Shown here: in pieces, positions 54,048-63,814 of the stretch
How positions within the stretch are numbered: position 1 is the stretch's first letter
Layout: each line of letters begins with the position of its first letter
Assembly: GCA_002148405.1 (NCBI GenBank)
Contig: MUGG01000155.1
Coordinates: 23,283-87,282, forward strand
DNA from: Alkalinema sp. CACIAM 70d
GTDB lineage: Bacteria > Cyanobacteriota > Cyanobacteriia > Leptolyngbyales > Leptolyngbyaceae
Length of the DNA stretch: 64,000 nucleotides
Direction of reading: 5' to 3'
Made by a program: the position numbers and the translations under genes
The notes under the pieces: generated by a model
Told to the model about the DNA's origin: nothing
The model's input: only the letters and a program-made list of their open reading frames with translations
Database searches by the model: none

Positions 54048-55040
54048 ATGGCTAGCCAAGGTTTTCGTGTTTTTTGGGTATTGGGAATTTTGCTCGGTGG
54101 ATGGGTTGGGACGGAGCCAGGGTATGCAGCGCGATCGACAGGACAGGGGAAAGCGACCCCGGCAACAGGTGCGCAGGTACGGTTTAAGCAACCCACAAAA
54201 AAGCCGAGTCAGAAGTCGCCAAGTCCTTCTAAAAAGCCGGGGGCGAAGCAGGGGACGGTAGCGCGGAATGTTCTGTTTCAAACGATGTGTGGGCAACGGG
54301 GTAAGTTGTCGGCGGAGAGCCGCTATACGATGGAAGTCCTGCTAAGGGTGGCGGGGACAACTCAGTGCGATCGGGCGTCACAGGGATTGGCGAAGCAGAA
54401 AGTGTTAGATCTGTCGGGAACGGGCATTCGGGATCTGCGACCTGTGGGTACGCTGACGACGCTGGAAACGTTAGTCTTGAGTCGGAATCCGATCGAAAAT
54501 TGGTCGCCGCTGGCAGGTTTGGTGAATCTGAAGACGTTGGTGATTCGGGACAGTGCGGTAAAGGAGTTAGGGGCGATCGCTAGTTTGCCAAAGCTGACGA
54601 GTTTGATATTGGATGGTGTGGGATTGACGGATATAACACCGTTGGCTCGATTGCAGGGTTTGCAGACGTTATCGCTGCAATATAATCAAATTCAGGATAT
54701 TTCGGCATTTGCAGCGTTGAAGAATGTGACTTCATTAGCGTTGCAGGGGAATCGGGTGCGGGATTTGTCGCCGTTGACGTTAATGACCTATTTGCGAGAA
54801 TTGCGGCTGGATGGCAACCTAGTGGAGAATGTGCGTCCACTGGCTGGGTTGATTGGGCTGGAAGTGTTGACGTTGAATAATACGTTGCTGACGGAGGCGG
54901 GAGCGAAGGATTTGTTGCCGTTGGTGGGGTTGAAGCGGTTGGAGTTATTGGGGATACCGATGAAGCAGAATCCCTGTCCAACGTTACGATCGGGGGCTGT
55001 TTGTGCTTACCATCAGTTGCCTGTTGTGTCAGGGAATTAA
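54048..55040 (+). CDS. Leucine-rich-repeat (internalin-like) exported protein
   Basis: A protein of 330 residues. The signal-type N-terminus is MASQGFRVFWVLGILLGGWV, followed by a Lys/Pro/Ser-rich stretch. Then come about seven to eight LRR units of internalin/SDS22 type: DLSGTGIRDLRPVGTLTTLE, LVLSRNPIENWSPLAGLVNL, and so on, with the LxxLxLxxNxI pattern. The end has Cys-Pro and Cys (NPCPTLRSGAVCAYH), which can form a disulphide cap. GAGGG lies 8 bp before the ATG at 54048. An earlier ATG at 53991 would place a second hydrophobic stretch first, which is less likely. Probably a periplasmic binding protein. Confidence 0.8.
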   Translation: MASQGFRVFWVLGILLGGWVGTEPGYAARSTGQGKATPATGAQVRFKQPTKKPSQKSPSPSKKPGAKQGTVARNVLFQTMCGQRGKLSAESRYTMEVLLRVAGTTQCDRASQGLAKQKVLDLSGTGIRDLRPVGTLTTLETLVLSRNPIENWSPLAGLVNLKTLVIRDSAVKELGAIASLPKLTSLILDGVGLTDITPLARLQGLQTLSLQYNQIQDISAFAALKNVTSLALQGNRVRDLSPLTLMTYLRELRLDGNLVENVRPLAGLIGLEVLTLNNTLLTEAGAKDLLPLVGLKRLELLGIPMKQNPCPTLRSGAVCAYHQLPVVSGN

Positions 55041-55076
55041 ACAATCCGGGAACTAGACAACTAGCCTACGATCGAG

Positions 55077-55859
55077 CTATTCCGGGAGATTGTCGGGGTT
55101 GATGCCCTGGGATCGTAGATAGGCTTCGAGGCGCGATCGGGCTAGCCGTTCCCGTTCTTTAGCTAGCCGTTCTATTTCAGCTTCAGTCAGCAACCAATTG
55201 CCTTGGGCATCACACCAGCGTAGCCATTCCTGGGGAATGCCACGGAAAGTCCCCGTCCACAGTCCTAGTCCTAGCTTAATTTCAGGTATCCAGATCAGCG
55301 GATTGCAAGGCGCGATCGCTTGTTCTTCGTACTGTCCATCAACTAATCGGAAATACCGTAATCGTCGATCGGTTTCGTTAAACACCAAGTAATTAGGAAT
55401 TTGCAGAATTTGCTCGTAGACGGTGAATTTGCTGGGTGGTTTACCAGGTGTGGCTGGGGATGGAGGTCTACTGGCAAACGGCCCCAGGTCTTCTGCTTCG
55501 GTTCCGGGCGACAGAAATTCGATCGCCATCACCGGATTGACTTGCTCGTCCCAGGTGACGTAACTGGATCGGGTGGTTTTCCCCTGATACAGACGGGGGA
55601 CGCCGACGACTAAAAACCAATCGGGGCGCTTGTACCAGCCCGTATTGTTCGGGTCGTAGTAGAGGTTGAGGTCGAAGGCGCAGAAAATCTCGTTGGCAGC
55701 GTAGTCTTGGAGACTTAGCGTTTCTGCCAGTAGTTGGGGTTGGATTCCATGAAATTCGTCGGGCAAACCGGGCTCCAGAGGGTCGTCGCTAGGAAGGTCA
55801 TGCATGGTCGGTAAGGTATCCATGCAAGGCAGCGGGGTAGGGGTGATGGGTTGGTTCAT
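55077..55859 (-). CDS. Uma2-family (DUF820) endonuclease-fold protein
   Basis: A 260-residue protein with the Uma2/DUF820 fold of restriction-endonuclease type. Family features are DLNLYYDPNNTGWYKRPDWF, then VMAIEFLSPGTEAEDLG, where the acidic residues (D..D, E) form the putative nuclease site, and YLVFNETDRRLRYFRLVDGQ. The C-terminal coiled helix (LLTEAEIERLAKERERLARS) is typical. Members are many in cyanobacteria and their role is unclear. The start is the ATG at 55859. It is convergent with the LRR gene (36 bp). Confidence 0.85.
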   Translation of the reverse strand: MNQPITPTPLPCMDTLPTMHDLPSDDPLEPGLPDEFHGIQPQLLAETLSLQDYAANEIFCAFDLNLYYDPNNTGWYKRPDWFLVVGVPRLYQGKTTRSSYVTWDEQVNPVMAIEFLSPGTEAEDLGPFASRPPSPATPGKPPSKFTVYEQILQIPNYLVFNETDRRLRYFRLVDGQYEEQAIAPCNPLIWIPEIKLGLGLWTGTFRGIPQEWLRWCDAQGNWLLTEAEIERLAKERERLARSRLEAYLRSQGINPDNLPE

Positions 55860-55993
55860 GGGCGAACGGCTCCTGGGCTGCAATACCGCGATTCTAACAT
55901 TAGGCAAAATCCCCCGCGATCGGACGGCTGGAACGTACCAGTAGCCTAATCACGGGGGATTCAGAAGGTTTCAGCAATGGGCGCGATCGGTCT

Positions 55994-57478
55994 TTAGGGG
56001 AGGTCAGTCCTGCCCATGAGGTAGCGATCGCATTCGCGGGCAGCCCCTCGACCTTCGTTGAAGGCCCAGACGACTAGACTTTGGCCCCGGCGGCAGTCAC
56101 CCGCAGCGAAGACTCCAGGGATGCTGGTATTGTATTGACCGTAGTCGGCTTTGACGTTGCTGCGGCCATCCCGTTCTAACCCCAAGGCATCCAGTAGCGG
56201 TTGCTCGGGGCCGAGGAAACCCATGGCGAGTAGAACGAGTTGGGCGGGTAGTACTTTTTCGGTGCCGGGAACGGGTTTGGGAATGAATTGGCCTTGGTCA
56301 TTTTTTGTCCATTCCACTTGAACCGTGTGGACGGCTTTGACTTGGCCGTTGTCGTCGCCTTCAAAGTGGGTTGCGGTGGTGGTGTAGACCCGAGGATCGT
56401 CACCATAAACGGCAGCCGCTTCTTCTTGGCCGTAGTCCATTTTGTAGACCTTGGGCCATTCCGGCCAGGGATTGTTAGCAGCCCGCTCCGATGGGGGTTT
56501 GGGCATGATTTCTAGCTGCACGAGGCTGTTGCAGCCTTGGCGTAGGGAGGTGCCCACGCAATCGGTTCCGGTGTCGCCCCCACCGATGATGACGACATCT
56601 TTGCCAGCGGCGGAAATGTAATCGGTACCCGGTTGGCCATCGAGAAGGGCTTTGGTGTTGGCGGTGAGGAATTCCATGGCAAAGTGGATGCCCTGCAACT
56701 CGCGGCCTGGAATGGGCAGATCGCGGGGCTTGGTGGCTCCGGTGCAGAGGATGGTGGCATCAAATTCGCTCAGGAGGTTTTCAGCGGGGAAGTCTTTGCC
56801 GACTTCGGTATTGCAGATGAATTTGACGCCTTCGGCTTCCAGAATATTCAGCCGACGCAGGACGACCTGTTCCTTATCCAGCTTCATGTTGGGAATGCCA
56901 TACATGAGCAAGCCACCGGGCCGATCGGCGCGTTCAAAGACTGTCACTTCGTGACCCGCCAGGTTGAGTTGGGCGGCAGCACAGAGTCCAGCGGGGCCAG
57001 ACCCAATGACGGCAACCCGTTTTCCGGTGCGCTTGCTGGGGGGATGGGCGGTAATCCAGCCCTCTTCCCAGCCCTTTTCGGCGATGGAAAATTCAATGTT
57101 TTTGATCGTGACGGGGGGATTGTTGAGGCCGAGGACGCAGGAGCCTTCGCAGGGGGCGGGACAGACGCGGCCCGTGAACTCGGGGAAGTTGTTGGTTTTG
57201 TGCAGGCGATCGAGGGCTTCTTGCCAGAGACCGCGATAGACCAGGTCATTCCATTCGGGAATCAGGTTGTTAATCGGGCAGCCGCTGGCCATGCCGCTGA
57301 TGATGGTGCCCGTGTGGCAGAAGGGGATGCCGCAGTCCATGCAGCGGGCACCCTGGGTGCGGAGGTTTTCCTCGGGCATTTCGAGGTGGAACTCATCCCA
57401 GTTGCGGAGACGATCGATCGGGGCAACTTCTGCGGGAATTTCGCGGAGGAATTCAATAAAGCCGGTTGGTTTTCCCAT
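55994..57478 (-). CDS. gltD: Glutamate synthase (NAD(P)H) small subunit
   Basis: GltD feeds electrons from NAD(P)H to GltB for glutamate synthesis from glutamine and 2-oxoglutarate. The N-terminal [4Fe-4S] cysteines are in GARCMDCGIPFCHTG and in RVCPAPCEGSC. The FAD motif is RVAVIGSGPAGLCAAAQLNL; the NAD(P) motif is DVVIIGGGDTGTDCVGTSLR. A C-terminal FAD motif (GVFAAGDCRRGQSLVVWAFN) is present. The length of 494 residues is normal. It lies 80 bp after gltB on the same strand, as in other cyanobacteria. Confidence 0.97.
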   Translation of the reverse strand: MGKPTGFIEFLREIPAEVAPIDRLRNWDEFHLEMPEENLRTQGARCMDCGIPFCHTGTIISGMASGCPINNLIPEWNDLVYRGLWQEALDRLHKTNNFPEFTGRVCPAPCEGSCVLGLNNPPVTIKNIEFSIAEKGWEEGWITAHPPSKRTGKRVAVIGSGPAGLCAAAQLNLAGHEVTVFERADRPGGLLMYGIPNMKLDKEQVVLRRLNILEAEGVKFICNTEVGKDFPAENLLSEFDATILCTGATKPRDLPIPGRELQGIHFAMEFLTANTKALLDGQPGTDYISAAGKDVVIIGGGDTGTDCVGTSLRQGCNSLVQLEIMPKPPSERAANNPWPEWPKVYKMDYGQEEAAAVYGDDPRVYTTTATHFEGDDNGQVKAVHTVQVEWTKNDQGQFIPKPVPGTEKVLPAQLVLLAMGFLGPEQPLLDALGLERDGRSNVKADYGQYNTSIPGVFAAGDCRRGQSLVVWAFNEGRGAARECDRYLMGRTDLP

Positions 57479-57557
57479 GGTTGATGTTTCGTAGATCGGT
57501 AAGGTCGGAGGGGAAAAGAGAGGGGCGCGATCGGGCTAACTGCCACTTAACTGGCAC

Positions 57558-60500
57558 TTAACTGCCACCAATGCGGGCCACATCGCGGGCATTTTCTTCA
57601 AAGGCAGCGGCGAGGGCTTCGTCTCCAGTGAGTCCGGCGGCCATGGCAGCGGCGATCGCTTGCAGGACGCGCTTGTAGTCCTTGGGCATGACTTTGATGA
57701 ATTTGGGCAGGTTGTCCGACCAGTGGGCCAGCACCTCAGCGGCTTTTTGGCTCTGGGTGTAGTGGACATGGCGCTGAATCATCTGCTGGAGGTCGTTGAT
57801 TTCCTCCGGATCTTCCAGTTTTTCTAGGCCGACCATTTGGGTGTTGCAGCGAGTGGCAAAGTCCCCGGCTTCGTCCAGGATATAGGCCACCCCACCACTC
57901 ATCCCGGCGGCGAAGTTGCGTCCGGTACTGCCCAGGATGACGACCTTGCCGCCCGTCATGTATTCGCAGCCATGGTCACCGACGGCTTCCACCACAGCAT
58001 TGACCCCGGAATTCCGGACACAGAAGCGCTCGCCCGCCATACCGCAAATGTAGGCTTCACCGCTGGTGGCTCCGTAGAAGGCTACGTTCCCCGTGATGAT
58101 GTTCTCAGCGGGCACAAAGCTGGAGCCAGCGGGGGGATAGAGGATGATTTTGCCGCCACTCAGTCCTTTGCCGAGGTAGTCGTTAGCATCCCCTTCCAGT
58201 TCTAGGGTGACGCCCTTGGGCACGAAGGCTCCGAAGCTCTGCCCCGCGCTGCCTTGGAAGTGCAGGTGAACGGTGTCTTCCGGGAGGCCCTCCCAGTGGC
58301 GTTTGGTGATTTCGTGGCCGAGGATGGTGCCGACGACGCGGTTGGTATTTTTGATGGGCAGGGTGGCTTTGACGGGTTTGCCCTCCTCGATCGCGGGTTT
58401 GCACAGATCCAACAGGACAGTGAGGTCCAGGCATTTGGCGAGGCCGTGGTCCTGGGGAATTTGGCAGTAGCGACCTACATCTTCGCCGACCTGGGGCTGA
58501 TAGAGGATCTTGGAGAAGTCCAGGCCCTTGGCTTTCCAGTGGTCGATCGCCTGTTTAGGCTCCAGGACATCGGTGCGCCCGATCATTTCGTTAAGGCTGC
58601 GGAAGCCGAGTTGGGCCATGAGTTCCCGCACTTCCTGGGCGACGAAGCGCATGAAATTAACGGTGTGGGCCGGATCGCCGGTGAAATGCTGCCGCAGTTG
58701 GGGGTCTTGGGTGGCGACGCCGACGGGGCAGGTGTTGAGGTGGCAAACCCGCATCATGATGCAGCCGAGGGTGACCAGGGGCGCAGTGGCAAAGCCAAAT
58801 TCCTCAGCACCCAGTAGCGCCGCAATCACGACATCCCGCCCGGTTTTCATTTGGCCGTCGGTTTCCACAACGATGCGCGATCGCAGGTTGTTGAGCACCA
58901 GGGTTTGGTGGGTTTCGGCCAAGCCCAATTCCCAGGGCAACCCGGCGTGTTTGATCGAGGTTTGGGGGGAGGCTCCGGTGCCGCCGTCGTAGCCGGAGAT
59001 GAGGACGACATCGGCGTGGGCCTTGGAGACGCCAGCGGCGATCGTGCCGACGCCCACTTCGGAGACGAGTTTGACGCTGATGCGGGCTTCCCGGTTGGCG
59101 TTTTTCAAATCATGGATCAGTTCCGCCAAATCTTCGATCGAGTAGATGTCGTGGTGGGGCGGGGGAGAAATGAGGCCGACGCCGGGGGTGGAGTGGCGCA
59201 CCTTGGCAATCCAGGGATAGACCTTTTTGCCGGGAAGCTGGCCGCCTTCCCCGGGCTTGGCTCCCTGGGCCATTTTGATTTGGATTTCCCGAGCCTGGGA
59301 GAGGTAGAGGCTGGTGACGCCAAAGCGACCGGAGGCCACTTGTTTGATGGCGCTGTTCTTGGAATCGCCCTGCTCGTTCGTCCAAGTGTAGCGATCGGGA
59401 TCTTCGCCGCCTTCCCCAGTGTTGGATTTGCCACCGATGCGATTCATGGCGATCGCTAGGGCTTCGTGGGCTTCCTTGGAGATGGAGCCGTAGCTCATGG
59501 CTCCGGTTTTGAAGCGCTGCATGATGGCTTCGATCGGTTCCACTTCCTCCAGGGGTACGGGCTGACGGGGTTTGAATTGCAGCAGACCGCGCAGGGTGAA
59601 GAATTTCTGGTTCTGCTCGTTGACCAGGGCCGCGTATTGCTTGAACAGGTCGTAGTTGCCATCTCGCACAGCCTTTTGCAGGGTGTGGATAGTTTGGGGG
59701 CTGAACAGGTGGGCTTCGCCGTCTTTGCGCCACTGGTATTCGCCGCCGACATCCAGGGTGGGGGCGTTGGCGGGGCGCTCGGGGAAGGCGTTGTGATGGC
59801 GCAGTAGGGCTTCTTCGGTGAGAACCTCAAGGCTGACTCCTTCAATGCGGGAGGCCGTCCAGGTGAAGTAGCGATCGATGACGGCTTGGTTGAGGCCGAT
59901 CGCTTCAAAGATTTGCGCCCCGCGATAGCTTTGGATAGTGGAAATGCCAATCTTGGAGGCGACTTTGATGACGCCTTTGGTGGCCGCTTTGATGTAGTTC
60001 TTGCAGGCGGTGGCGTAGTCCACGTTAACCAGCAAGCCTTCATTGATGAGCTCTTGGATGGTTTCAAAGGCCAGGTAGGGGTTGATGCCGCCGCAACCGT
60101 AGCCAATTAGCAGGGCGTAGTGGTGCACTTCGCGGGGTTCCCCGGACTCCAGGACGATGCCGACGCGGGTGCGGGTGCCCTGGCGGATAAGGTGGTGGTG
60201 TAGTCCAGCGACGGCGAGGAGGGCGGGAATGGGGGCTTGGCTGGCACTGATGTCCCGATCGCTCAAAATCAGGATATTCACCCCCTCGGCGATCGCGGCA
60301 TCGGCCTGGGCAAAGATTTGATTGAGGACGGCTTCTAACCCCGCTGTGCCCTGGGTGGGATCGAAGAGGATCGGCAGGGTGAGGGACTTGAAGCTGTCGT
60401 TGGAGAGGTGTTTGAGCTTAGCGAGTTCAATGTCGCTCAGAATTGGCGTTTTGAGCTTGATCAGGTTGCAGCTTTCCGGCTCGGGTTTGAGCAGGTTACG

Positions 60501-62144
60501 TTCGGAGCCGATCGTGGTTTCAGCGGAGGTGATAATTTCTTCGCGGATGGAGTCGATCGGGGGATTGGTCACCTGGGCGAACAGTTGCTGGAAGTAGTCG
60601 TAGAGCAGTTTGGGCTGGTCGGACAGTACCGACAGGGGGGTGTCCGATCCCATTGCGCCTACGGCTTCCACGCCATCACGGGCCATGGGAACCAGCAGCA
60701 TCCGCACCTGTTCAAAGGTGTAGCCAAAGGCCATTTGTCGTTGGGTTAACGGTAGCGTTTCTGCTAAGGATGGCTGGGCGGGTTCCGGTAATGTTGTTAG
60801 CTCGACTAAATACTGATTTAACCATTCCCGGTAAGGCTGGGCATGGACGATTTCGTTTTTGATTTCTTCATCGGCAATGATGCGTCCCTGGTTCATGTCT
60901 ACGAGGAACATGCGACCGGGTTGTAGACGGCCTTTGTGGGCGACGCGCTCCGGCTCGATCGGGAGAACGCCTGCCTCCGATGCCATGATGACGAGGTCGT
61001 CTTTGGTGACGTAGTAGCGGGAGGGACGCAGACCGTTGCGATCGAGGACGGCTCCCATGACGCTGCCATCGGTAAAGGCGATCGAGGCGGGGCCATCCCA
61101 GGGCTCCATCAAGCAGGCGTGGTATTCGTAAAAGGCTTTCTTGGCGTCGTCCATGGACTCGTGGGCGGCCCAGGGTTCCGGAATCATCATCATGACGGCG
61201 TGGGGCAGGGAGCGGCCAGACAGCACCATCAGTTCAAGGGCATTGTCGAAGATGAGGGAGTCACTGCCGTCGATGTTGATGACGGGATGGGCTTTTTGCA
61301 GGTCGTCGCCAAAGTGTTCTGAGGCGAAAAGGGATTGGCGGGCATGCATCCAGTTGATGTTGCCGCGCAGGGTGTTGATTTCGCCGTTGTGGGCGATGTA
61401 GCGGTAGGGGTGCGATCGCTCCCAACTGGGGAAGGTGTTGGTGCTGAAGCGGGAATGGACGAGGCCCAGGGCACTGGTGAAGTCGGGGTCATGGAGGTCG
61501 GGATAGTAGCTGCCGACTTGGTCAGGCAGAAGCATGCCTTTGTAGACGAGGGTGCGGCAGGAGAGGCTGGCGGGATACCAGCAGGGGTCGATGCCGGTGG
61601 CGCGAATGGCGTTGTGGGCGCGTTTGCGGATGATGTAGAGTTTGCGCTCGAAGGCGAGGTCATCGGCTAGATCGGCGGCCCGTTGGATGAAGACCTGCTG
61701 CATGAAGGGTTCGCTGGCCTTGGCGGTGTCTCCGAGGGCGGCGTTGTCGGTGGGGACATCGCGCCAACCGAGGACGGTTTGGCCTTCTTCTTGAACAATT
61801 TGTTCAAAGGCTTGGCGTCCGGCAGCCCGTTGGGCGGGATCGGGGGAGCCGTAGATCATACCAACGCCGTACTGGCCGGGGTCGGGGAGGGTGATCTGGG
61901 TGGCGCTGGCGACTTTCTGCAGGAAGGTATGGGGGATCTGGGTGAGGATGCCTGCACCGTCGCCGGTGTTGATTTCGGCACCGCACGCGCCGCGATGCTC
62001 CAGGTTTACCAGAATGGTCAATGCCTGTTGGACGATGTCGTGCGATCGCTGACCTTTCATGTGCACGACGAACCCAACGCCGCAGGCATCGTGTTCAAAT
62101 TGGGGATCGTAGAGTCCTTGTTTGCGTAGGATGGGATGATTCAT
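57558..62144 (-). CDS. gltB: Glutamate synthase large subunit
   Basis: The large subunit makes glutamate from glutamine and 2-oxoglutarate. A 20-residue propeptide ends before Cys21 in QFEHDACGVGFVV; this Cys becomes the N-terminal nucleophile of the amidotransferase. The FMN/synthase domain includes RHSTPGVGLISPPPHHDIYS. The [3Fe-4S] cysteines are in GCIMMRVCHLNTCPVG. The C-terminal Gly-rich beta-helix (GMAGERFCVRNSGVNAVVEA) is intact. The length is 1528 residues, as expected. It pairs with gltD just downstream, so this is the NAD(P)H-type enzyme rather than the ferredoxin-type alone. Confidence 0.98.
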   Translation of the reverse strand: MNHPILRKQGLYDPQFEHDACGVGFVVHMKGQRSHDIVQQALTILVNLEHRGACGAEINTGDGAGILTQIPHTFLQKVASATQITLPDPGQYGVGMIYGSPDPAQRAAGRQAFEQIVQEEGQTVLGWRDVPTDNAALGDTAKASEPFMQQVFIQRAADLADDLAFERKLYIIRKRAHNAIRATGIDPCWYPASLSCRTLVYKGMLLPDQVGSYYPDLHDPDFTSALGLVHSRFSTNTFPSWERSHPYRYIAHNGEINTLRGNINWMHARQSLFASEHFGDDLQKAHPVINIDGSDSLIFDNALELMVLSGRSLPHAVMMMIPEPWAAHESMDDAKKAFYEYHACLMEPWDGPASIAFTDGSVMGAVLDRNGLRPSRYYVTKDDLVIMASEAGVLPIEPERVAHKGRLQPGRMFLVDMNQGRIIADEEIKNEIVHAQPYREWLNQYLVELTTLPEPAQPSLAETLPLTQRQMAFGYTFEQVRMLLVPMARDGVEAVGAMGSDTPLSVLSDQPKLLYDYFQQLFAQVTNPPIDSIREEIITSAETTIGSERNLLKPEPESCNLIKLKTPILSDIELAKLKHLSNDSFKSLTLPILFDPTQGTAGLEAVLNQIFAQADAAIAEGVNILILSDRDISASQAPIPALLAVAGLHHHLIRQGTRTRVGIVLESGEPREVHHYALLIGYGCGGINPYLAFETIQELINEGLLVNVDYATACKNYIKAATKGVIKVASKIGISTIQSYRGAQIFEAIGLNQAVIDRYFTWTASRIEGVSLEVLTEEALLRHHNAFPERPANAPTLDVGGEYQWRKDGEAHLFSPQTIHTLQKAVRDGNYDLFKQYAALVNEQNQKFFTLRGLLQFKPRQPVPLEEVEPIEAIMQRFKTGAMSYGSISKEAHEALAIAMNRIGGKSNTGEGGEDPDRYTWTNEQGDSKNSAIKQVASGRFGVTSLYLSQAREIQIKMAQGAKPGEGGQLPGKKVYPWIAKVRHSTPGVGLISPPPHHDIYSIEDLAELIHDLKNANREARISVKLVSEVGVGTIAAGVSKAHADVVLISGYDGGTGASPQTSIKHAGLPWELGLAETHQTLVLNNLRSRIVVETDGQMKTGRDVVIAALLGAEEFGFATAPLVTLGCIMMRVCHLNTCPVGVATQDPQLRQHFTGDPAHTVNFMRFVAQEVRELMAQLGFRSLNEMIGRTDVLEPKQAIDHWKAKGLDFSKILYQPQVGEDVGRYCQIPQDHGLAKCLDLTVLLDLCKPAIEEGKPVKATLPIKNTNRVVGTILGHEITKRHWEGLPEDTVHLHFQGSAGQSFGAFVPKGVTLELEGDANDYLGKGLSGGKIILYPPAGSSFVPAENIITGNVAFYGATSGEAYICGMAGERFCVRNSGVNAVVEAVGDHGCEYMTGGKVVILGSTGRNFAAGMSGGVAYILDEAGDFATRCNTQMVGLEKLEDPEEINDLQQMIQRHVHYTQSQKAAEVLAHWSDNLPKFIKVMPKDYKRVLQAIAAAMAAGLTGDEALAAAFEENARDVARIGGS

Positions 62145-63059
62145 TATTGATGCCCTAGCGGATAAAAATTAGGGTCATCTAGAGGCAGGGAACTCTTAAC
62201 TCTAGGTAACCTGGGTTTGCTAATCTGGATTTTCTAATAAAGACGGCTTGGAGTGTCAAGTTTTAAGAAAGATCTCAGATCTGTCATCTAATCCAACAAG
62301 TTTCATTTCGACTTTTTTGAGGTCATTTGAGGTCAGTGAATGCTGATTTTCGGGGGGATTTTGGGGAGGGTTTAGGGAGATTTTGGGAAGGACGGGAGGG
62401 GGTGCTAGGGAGGAGAAAAGCTGTGGAAGGGCTTTAGCTTAGCGCGAGATGACAGATATTTCTGTAGGTAACTTTTCATTTTTTCGCTGTTTTATTGAGG
62501 AAAAAGGCGATCTAATTGGGTTTGTCTTAGCAGGAGGCAAACCTGCGATCGATTTTTCTCTATGGCGAATCAATTAAGAGGGGATTGATGGGTGCAACTG
62601 GGATTATCAAGAAATGCTGAATAAGACGACTTTCGAGTTAGAAAAAAGTTGAGAAAATCTGTTGAAAATTGCCAACAATTGCAGGGAGGATAGGGCAGTG
62701 CGATCGGGTGAAGTGAGGGGCAATTTTTGACAATTGATTTTTTGCAATTTGTGTTCTACGGTTGACAGATTTCTGGTCTTGTTAGTAGGGTTGTTTGTCA
62801 AGGCGGTGCCATGGACATCCTTCTTTTAGGAAATGGGTTGGCATGAAGCATGGAGCCGCTGGGTTCCCGGAAATTTAGGGCACTACCCTTTGTTGTTGCA
62901 CCAACTCAGGGTAGCTATTCCCCCGCGCTGTTCTGAGCAGCAAGGAGGCTTGATGAGGATTTTAACATCTGACCGAGCCACTCTTGTTTGTGATGTCAAA
63001 CGGGGTGGCTCTAAATTTTTGGGCTTTCTTCCGATTCACTCCAGGAGAAGCTCAATACT
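62145..63059. other. 915-bp intergenic region upstream of gltB
   Basis: No gene supported; short frames here lack a convincing start and signature. It must carry the gltB promoter at its left end. I did not see a clear GTA-N8-TAC (NtcA) site, though I cannot rule one out. The segment 62850-63050 is GC-richer and structured-looking and could hold a small RNA, but I cannot support a specific one. Confidence 0.4.
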
Positions 63060-63278
63060 ATGGCGAAAGGTTCTAGCGATCGGGGCGATCGTTCGGTTAA
63101 ACGTGAGCGTCAATGCTTACAGATCCACTTAATCGGTCACAAGGAGTTCGTGCAGGATACGATTAATCAATTCCATGCGCATCGGATTGCGGACAGGATT
63201 CATTGGAGTAAACCGATGAAGATTGTGCATTCTGATGGGCAATACATCAGCATCTTGAGTCGAGAACGTCAGCGGTAA
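63060..63278 (+). CDS. Small conserved-looking protein (72 aa)
   Basis: I do not recognise the family. The product starts MAKGSSDRGDRSVKRERQCL and ends IHWSKPMKIVHSDGQYISIL plus SRERQR. It is basic, with no membrane segment. AGGAG lies about 11 bp before the ATG. The last 25 codons are copied as a degenerate segment at 63740-63814, so this or a relative has been duplicated nearby. It begins a set of tiny plus-strand ORFs. Confidence 0.55.
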   Translation: MAKGSSDRGDRSVKRERQCLQIHLIGHKEFVQDTINQFHAHRIADRIHWSKPMKIVHSDGQYISILSRERQR

Positions 63279-63293
63279 TGGTTGTAAGCGATC

Positions 63294-63461
63294 GTGAGTT
63301 TTTTGCAGCTCGCGATCGCTCAGTACAATGATGAGGATGTACGGATTGTAGTTCAAACGCTTCCCCATTGGGAAAACCCTACGTTACTATTGGAGCTAGA
63401 AGCCATCATTCTGAGAGCTACTGACCCCCCCTACAATGTTCAAATTCCTATGGAGAGATAG
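63294..63461 (+). CDS. Small ORF resembling a GIY-YIG nuclease tail (55 aa)
   Basis: The frame starts with GTG and encodes SFLQLAIAQYNDEDVRIVVQ, then ENPTLLLELEAIILRATDPP and YNVQIPMER. The end pattern LELEAIILR..DPPYN resembles the last helix and Pro-Pro-Asn region of GIY-YIG nuclease domains, but the catalytic GIY-YIG part is absent. It could be a remnant. It ends 2 bp before the next ATG (63464), which suggests co-translation. Confidence 0.4.
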   Translation: MSFLQLAIAQYNDEDVRIVVQTLPHWENPTLLLELEAIILRATDPPYNVQIPMER

Positions 63462-63463
63462 TC

Positions 63464-63676
63464 ATGCAAGCGAAACTTGAAGAGCGATTATCTCCCGCTG
63501 ATGCTGAAGTGATTTTGGGGCGTTTACCGGAACGGATACGGACTGCTCTAATAATCCGTGCGGCAGAAATTGAATATCCCATCGAAGCTGTGGTGGAGAT
63601 GGCGATCGCGAGTTTTTTGGATGAGGATGCGTTGGGTTTTGTGGATTGCAAACCCGATCGGGGACAGTCATCTTAA
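63464..63676 (+). CDS. Small helical protein, antitoxin-like (70 aa)
   Basis: A 70-residue, helix-rich product (ERLSPADAEVILGRLPERIR, AAEIEYPIEAVVEMAIASFL). Its size, charge and position right after another tiny ORF fit an antitoxin or a small regulator, but I see no named motif. The upstream ORF ends just before its ATG (TAGTCATG), so the two may be translated together. No toxin is visible in the window. Confidence 0.5.
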   Translation: MQAKLEERLSPADAEVILGRLPERIRTALIIRAAEIEYPIEAVVEMAIASFLDEDALGFVDCKPDRGQSS

Positions 63677-63739
63677 ACATAGAATAGGCAGCAGTGTTAT
63701 TTAACTTGCTGATTCTCATTTACAGAGACTACACAATCA

Positions 63740-63814
63740 GATTCACTAGAGTCAGCCGATGAAGGTTGTGCATTCTGATGGGCAATACATCAGCATCTTG
63801 AGTCGCGAACGTCA
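63740..63814 (+). pseudogene. Degenerate 75-bp copy of the end of the 63060 gene
   Basis: Bases 63740-63814 match 63197-63271 at 69 of 75 positions. The Trp codon TGG of the first copy (IHWSKP) is TAG here, so the frame is broken. Downstream of the duplicated block the sequence differs, so only the last third of the gene was copied. Confidence 0.85.

Noticed and set aside
56633..57484. Plus-strand 283-aa ORF overlapping gltD
   Set aside because: It is antisense to the well-conserved gltD gene, is Gly/Val/Ala-rich and has no motif; it exists because of high-GC codon structure.
58254..59459. Long plus-strand ORFs inside gltB
   Set aside because: They are antisense shadows of gltB with no recognisable domain.
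62145..62400. NtcA box upstream of gltB
   Set aside because: No clear GTA-N8-TAC was seen in the first few hundred bases, so I do not call one.
62833..63132. Plus-strand 99-aa frame and a possible small RNA upstream of the 63060 gene
   Set aside because: The frame overlaps the better-supported 63060 gene and lacks a motif; a small RNA is possible but I could not match any known one.
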